Assembly: GCA_037441525.1 (NCBI GenBank)
Contig: JBBISA010000032.1
Coordinates: 1 to 44,870, forward strand
Length of the DNA: 44,870 nucleotides
Reading direction: 5' to 3'
Source of the DNA: SKVR01 sp037441525
GTDB taxonomy: Bacteria; Bacteroidota; Bacteroidia; Bacteroidales; UBA7960
The notes below the pieces were generated by a model. That model was given only the letters and a program-made list of their open reading frames with translations, was not told the DNA's origin and made no database searches. Below, one piece after another: positions 42,225 through 44,870 of this stretch (within the stretch, counting starts at the first letter, position 1; each line of letters starts with the position of its first letter). The position numbers were made by a program, and so were the translations under genes.

Positions 42225-42259
42225 TACTCGTCAGACGAATTAAAGTCGTCTGACGAGTA
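42225..42259. repeat. Perfect 14-base inverted repeat after creD
   Basis: TACTCGTCAGACGA at 42225-42238 is repeated in inverse at 42246-42259 around a seven-base loop. The stem is strong but no run of T follows on either side, so it is not a standard terminator; it may still end the creD transcript, protect its 3' end, or act as a protein-binding site. Confidence 0.7.
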
Positions 42260-42400
42260 ACAGAATTATTTTTAATTTCTTTCGATGTTTGTAGGGGTGT
42301 TTAAAAAAATATCTTAATTTGTGCCCTTAAAATATTATATCAGGATTGTGGAATGGTGGTTGTAGATGATTGACTAACCCGCCTTTAAATAGCTGATAAT

Positions 42401-44870
42401 ATGGGTGCCAAAAACAAAAATCCAAACGAAAATTTCCTTTATTTTTCTGAGTTACCTGGCCGTATTTCCAGCCTGAAGGTTATTTCGATACCCATGTTTG
42501 AAAACATTCAAATAGCTCCCGGGTGTCACATTTCGCTGAAAAAAATCGGAGAATCGATTGTGTATATAGAAACCATAGGTAATCTGACAGAGCACGACCC
42601 TGAGAAATACAACAAAGCAATTGATAATTTTTGTGTTGAAGCCAAAGTAAAGATGCCCTTTGTGCAGATAAGAGAGCTTACCCATACAACCGGCAGGATT
42701 TCTTTCAGCATATATAATAAACAGGCAAACCTTTTTCTGAAAAATCAGGATATAATGGTTGGTTTGGTAATAATTAATCAGCCTTCGTGGATGGGTTCAT
42801 TGATATTTAAGGGGATAAGATTATTCAGACCAAGATTCAGAGTATTATTTGCTGATAATTTGCATGAGGCGGTTGATAACGCGCAGCAAATACTGGTTGA
42901 AAGGTCGAATGTATCAAGCGGGATATTGGCAACCAGAAAACGGAAAAAAATTTACTTTAAGGATTTGATTTTTAAGCCCCAATGGGAATATTATAATGAA
43001 GAAAGTGGCTTTAGGTGCATTTTGGGTTGTATTCCTGAATTCCTCTTATACTTAAACTATCAAGGTGCATTATCATACGATGATTTAAGAAGAGTATCTG
43101 ATATTATAAGAAATTTTATATATGAGAATAAATTAATAAAGATTCCATACATACTTACTGACCTGTCTGGTTTCAATCCTTTAAGGTCGCTCCGCCTGCG
43201 ACAACAATTTGCCCGGGAGGTAAAAAAGGGATTGGCAGAAAGCAATAATGACAAGGCTGTTCGCATAATAATTAACCCGCATAAGTTTAATTTTATTGCG
43301 ATCCGGATGTTTGCCAACCTGTTAAAGGCAAATTTTGTTTTTGTTAATTCTGTTGAGGATGCCTTTAAAACAATAAATAAAAGTTCAGGAAACCTGAATG
43401 ATAATTCAGAAAAAAGAAACATCTACATAAGTTCTAATGATTTGCAGGAGATAGGAGATGCGCTGGCGATGCTTCAATGGGATGAAACCAGGGAAAATCT
43501 AAGATTTAGTATTTCACCCGAAAACCCCCTTACCTATATTGCTGAGTCGCTCGAACTGGTCAGAAGCGATATCAATGAAATGCGCCAAAATGAGCGACGA
43601 ATTCAGGAGGAGCGACTCAACGAGTCTGAAATTGCCAGAAAGGATTTGGAGAAGGAGCAGGAGTCAAGACGCATTTTGTTGGATAATATTCATACGCAAA
43701 TATGGTATTTAAAAGATGTATCGACATACGGTTCGGTAAATAAATCCCATGCCGATTTTATGGGAATGCCCCAGAGTGCATTGGAAAACAGAAATATTTA
43801 CGACTTTTTGCCAGTGCAAATGGCTGATGTCTTTAAAACATCAAACAACGAAGTTTTTTCAACAGGTAAGGTGGTAAAAACCGAGGAGTGGACACGCAAC
43901 GGGAAAAGTGAACTGCGGTTGTTGTCAATAATAAAAACTCCTAAACATCGGAGTGATGGTAGTGTCGAATATGTGGTTTGTTCAGCGGAAGATGTTACAG
44001 AGCGCAAACAGGCAGAACAGGAGTTGCAACAAAGTGAATCGAGATTGCGGACTTTTTTGAGCAATCATCCCGGAGTTGCTTATATAATTGATAAAAACGG
44101 TATTTTTCTGCTTTCTGAAGGTCAGGGGCTGGCAGCATTGGGTTTAAAACCCGGGCAAGTAGTAGGGCTTTCAGTTTTTGATTTTTATAAAGATTTACCT
44201 GAGGTTGGGGAATCGGTAAGGATGGCTTTATTTGGCAAAGAACATATTTATAATGCCAAATTTGGAGATGTTATTTTTGAATCGTGGATTGGCCCTATTT
44301 TCGATAAAAGTGGCCAAATTGAAGGGGTTATAGGAATTTCAACCGAGGTTACATCGCGAATACATGCAGCCGAAGCACGGCAGCAGCTGGAAGTTGTCCG
44401 GAGAACTGCCCGGTTTAAACAAAACTTTCTTGCCAATATGAGCCACGAAATTCGTACTCCGCTTACGGGCGTATTGGGTATGATTGATATAATGGAACGA
44501 ACCTGTTTGGATAATACCCAGAAGGAGTATCTAGCCATCATGAAATCATCAGGTGAGAATCTTAAGGAAATAATAAATCAGGTGCTGGATTATTCTAAAA
44601 TCGAGGCAGGGAAAATCACATTGCATCCCATAGTGTTTGAATTTAAATCTTTACCGGTTGCATCAGAATTTTTGTATAAAAGCACCATTAAGAGTGGTGT
44701 TATTTTTGAAAATAATATCGACCCATTGATTCCAGAACAGATTGAAGCAGATCGATCCAGACTATCGCAAATTTTAAATAATTTGGTTTCCAATGCAGTC
44801 AAATTTACTTCAGAGGGTACTATTACAATAAAATCATCAGTAGTATTGATTGACAAACCCGCTGAAATGG
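42401..44870 (+). CDS. PAS-domain sensor histidine kinase, partial at window end
   Basis: An open frame from ATG 42401 to the window end, 823 codons without a stop. Residues 1-380 are a region without a recognised family, containing two divergent copies of a domain of about 110 residues (about 53-165 and 213-325). A coiled-coil segment (about 385-425) leads to two PAS domains (about 425-540 and 545-655). The dimerisation and phosphoacceptor helix has NFLANMSHEIRTPLTG with His682, and the ATP-binding domain begins with the N-box LSQILNNLVSNAVKF near 788-802. No membrane segment is seen, so a cytosolic kinase is likely. Such proteins often end with receiver domains, which would lie outside the window. 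It starts 211 bases after creD; no clear promoter or strong ribosome-binding site was seen. Confidence 0.88.
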   Translation, partial: MGAKNKNPNENFLYFSELPGRISSLKVISIPMFENIQIAPGCHISLKKIGESIVYIETIGNLTEHDPEKYNKAIDNFCVEAKVKMPFVQIRELTHTTGRISFSIYNKQANLFLKNQDIMVGLVIINQPSWMGSLIFKGIRLFRPRFRVLFADNLHEAVDNAQQILVERSNVSSGILATRKRKKIYFKDLIFKPQWEYYNEESGFRCILGCIPEFLLYLNYQGALSYDDLRRVSDIIRNFIYENKLIKIPYILTDLSGFNPLRSLRLRQQFAREVKKGLAESNNDKAVRIIINPHKFNFIAIRMFANLLKANFVFVNSVEDAFKTINKSSGNLNDNSEKRNIYISSNDLQEIGDALAMLQWDETRENLRFSISPENPLTYIAESLELVRSDINEMRQNERRIQEERLNESEIARKDLEKEQESRRILLDNIHTQIWYLKDVSTYGSVNKSHADFMGMPQSALENRNIYDFLPVQMADVFKTSNNEVFSTGKVVKTEEWTRNGKSELRLLSIIKTPKHRSDGSVEYVVCSAEDVTERKQAEQELQQSESRLRTFLSNHPGVAYIIDKNGIFLLSEGQGLAALGLKPGQVVGLSVFDFYKDLPEVGESVRMALFGKEHIYNAKFGDVIFESWIGPIFDKSGQIEGVIGISTEVTSRIHAAEARQQLEVVRRTARFKQNFLANMSHEIRTPLTGVLGMIDIMERTCLDNTQKEYLAIMKSSGENLKEIINQVLDYSKIEAGKITLHPIVFEFKSLPVASEFLYKSTIKSGVIFENNIDPLIPEQIEADRSRLSQILNNLVSNAVKFTSEGTITIKSSVVLIDKPAEM

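Overview
The window looks like chromosomal DNA from an aerobic or microaerobic member of the Bacteroidota, probably a free-living relative of Bacteroidales/Marinilabiliales or Cytophagales rather than a gut anaerobe. The evidence is the cluster parA-parB-DUF5683-dapB-lepB, a PUR/DUF3276 protein, a type IX secretion C-terminal sorting domain, GLPGLI and SMUG2-family proteins, many promoter elements of the Bacteroidota form TAnnTTTG, and a complete alternative complex III plus caa3 oxidase operon. No rRNA, tRNA, insertion sequence, phage gene or CRISPR array was seen. Genes are intact and densely packed; only the last one runs off the window.

Layout. 1-5.7 kb, plus strand: a PUR-family nucleic-acid-binding protein, a 465-base gap holding a terminator, a promoter and tandem hairpin repeats, then parA-parB, a DUF5683 membrane protein, dapB and lepB, closed by a strong terminator. 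6.0-8.2 kb, plus: an arginine-decarboxylase-like PLP enzyme and a GLPGLI-type exported protein. 8.2-10.7 kb, minus: a three-gene unit of HlyD-like membrane fusion protein, VTC-domain polyphosphate polymerase and DUF4956 membrane protein. 10.9-12.5 kb, minus: a MerTP-like HMA-domain membrane protein and haem O synthase.

12.6-25.1 kb, minus, is one respiratory operon read actA-B-C-D-E-F, SCO, coxA, coxC, subunit IV, coxB, ended by a terminator. It encodes the quinol:cytochrome c oxidoreductase, a copper-insertion factor and the caa3 oxidase, so quinol electrons can pass to oxygen through one co-expressed assembly; CtaB upstream of HMA-protein expression supplies haem O. A haem-motif lipoprotein (25.4-25.9 kb) with a Fur-like palindrome in its promoter region lies behind it, followed by pgk.

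27.4-44.9 kb is a mosaic of short transcription units: a glutamine-transaminase/omega-amidase pair, a SMUG2-type glycosylase, an exported serine hydrolase, an outer-membrane barrel protein, a large PiT phosphate transporter, topoisomerase IV subunit B, DUF2461-prmC behind a possible attenuator, a membrane protein/winged-helix regulator/creD module with two matching operator candidates, and the first 823 codons of a PAS-domain sensor histidine kinase with an unusual duplicated N-terminal region.

Most notable for follow-up: the tandem hairpin repeats and chained small reading frames in front of parA, the paired operator in the creD module, the VTC/DUF4956/HlyD operon, the kinase N-terminus, and the leader hairpin in front of DUF2461-prmC. 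No wholly new defence or mobile system was recognised.
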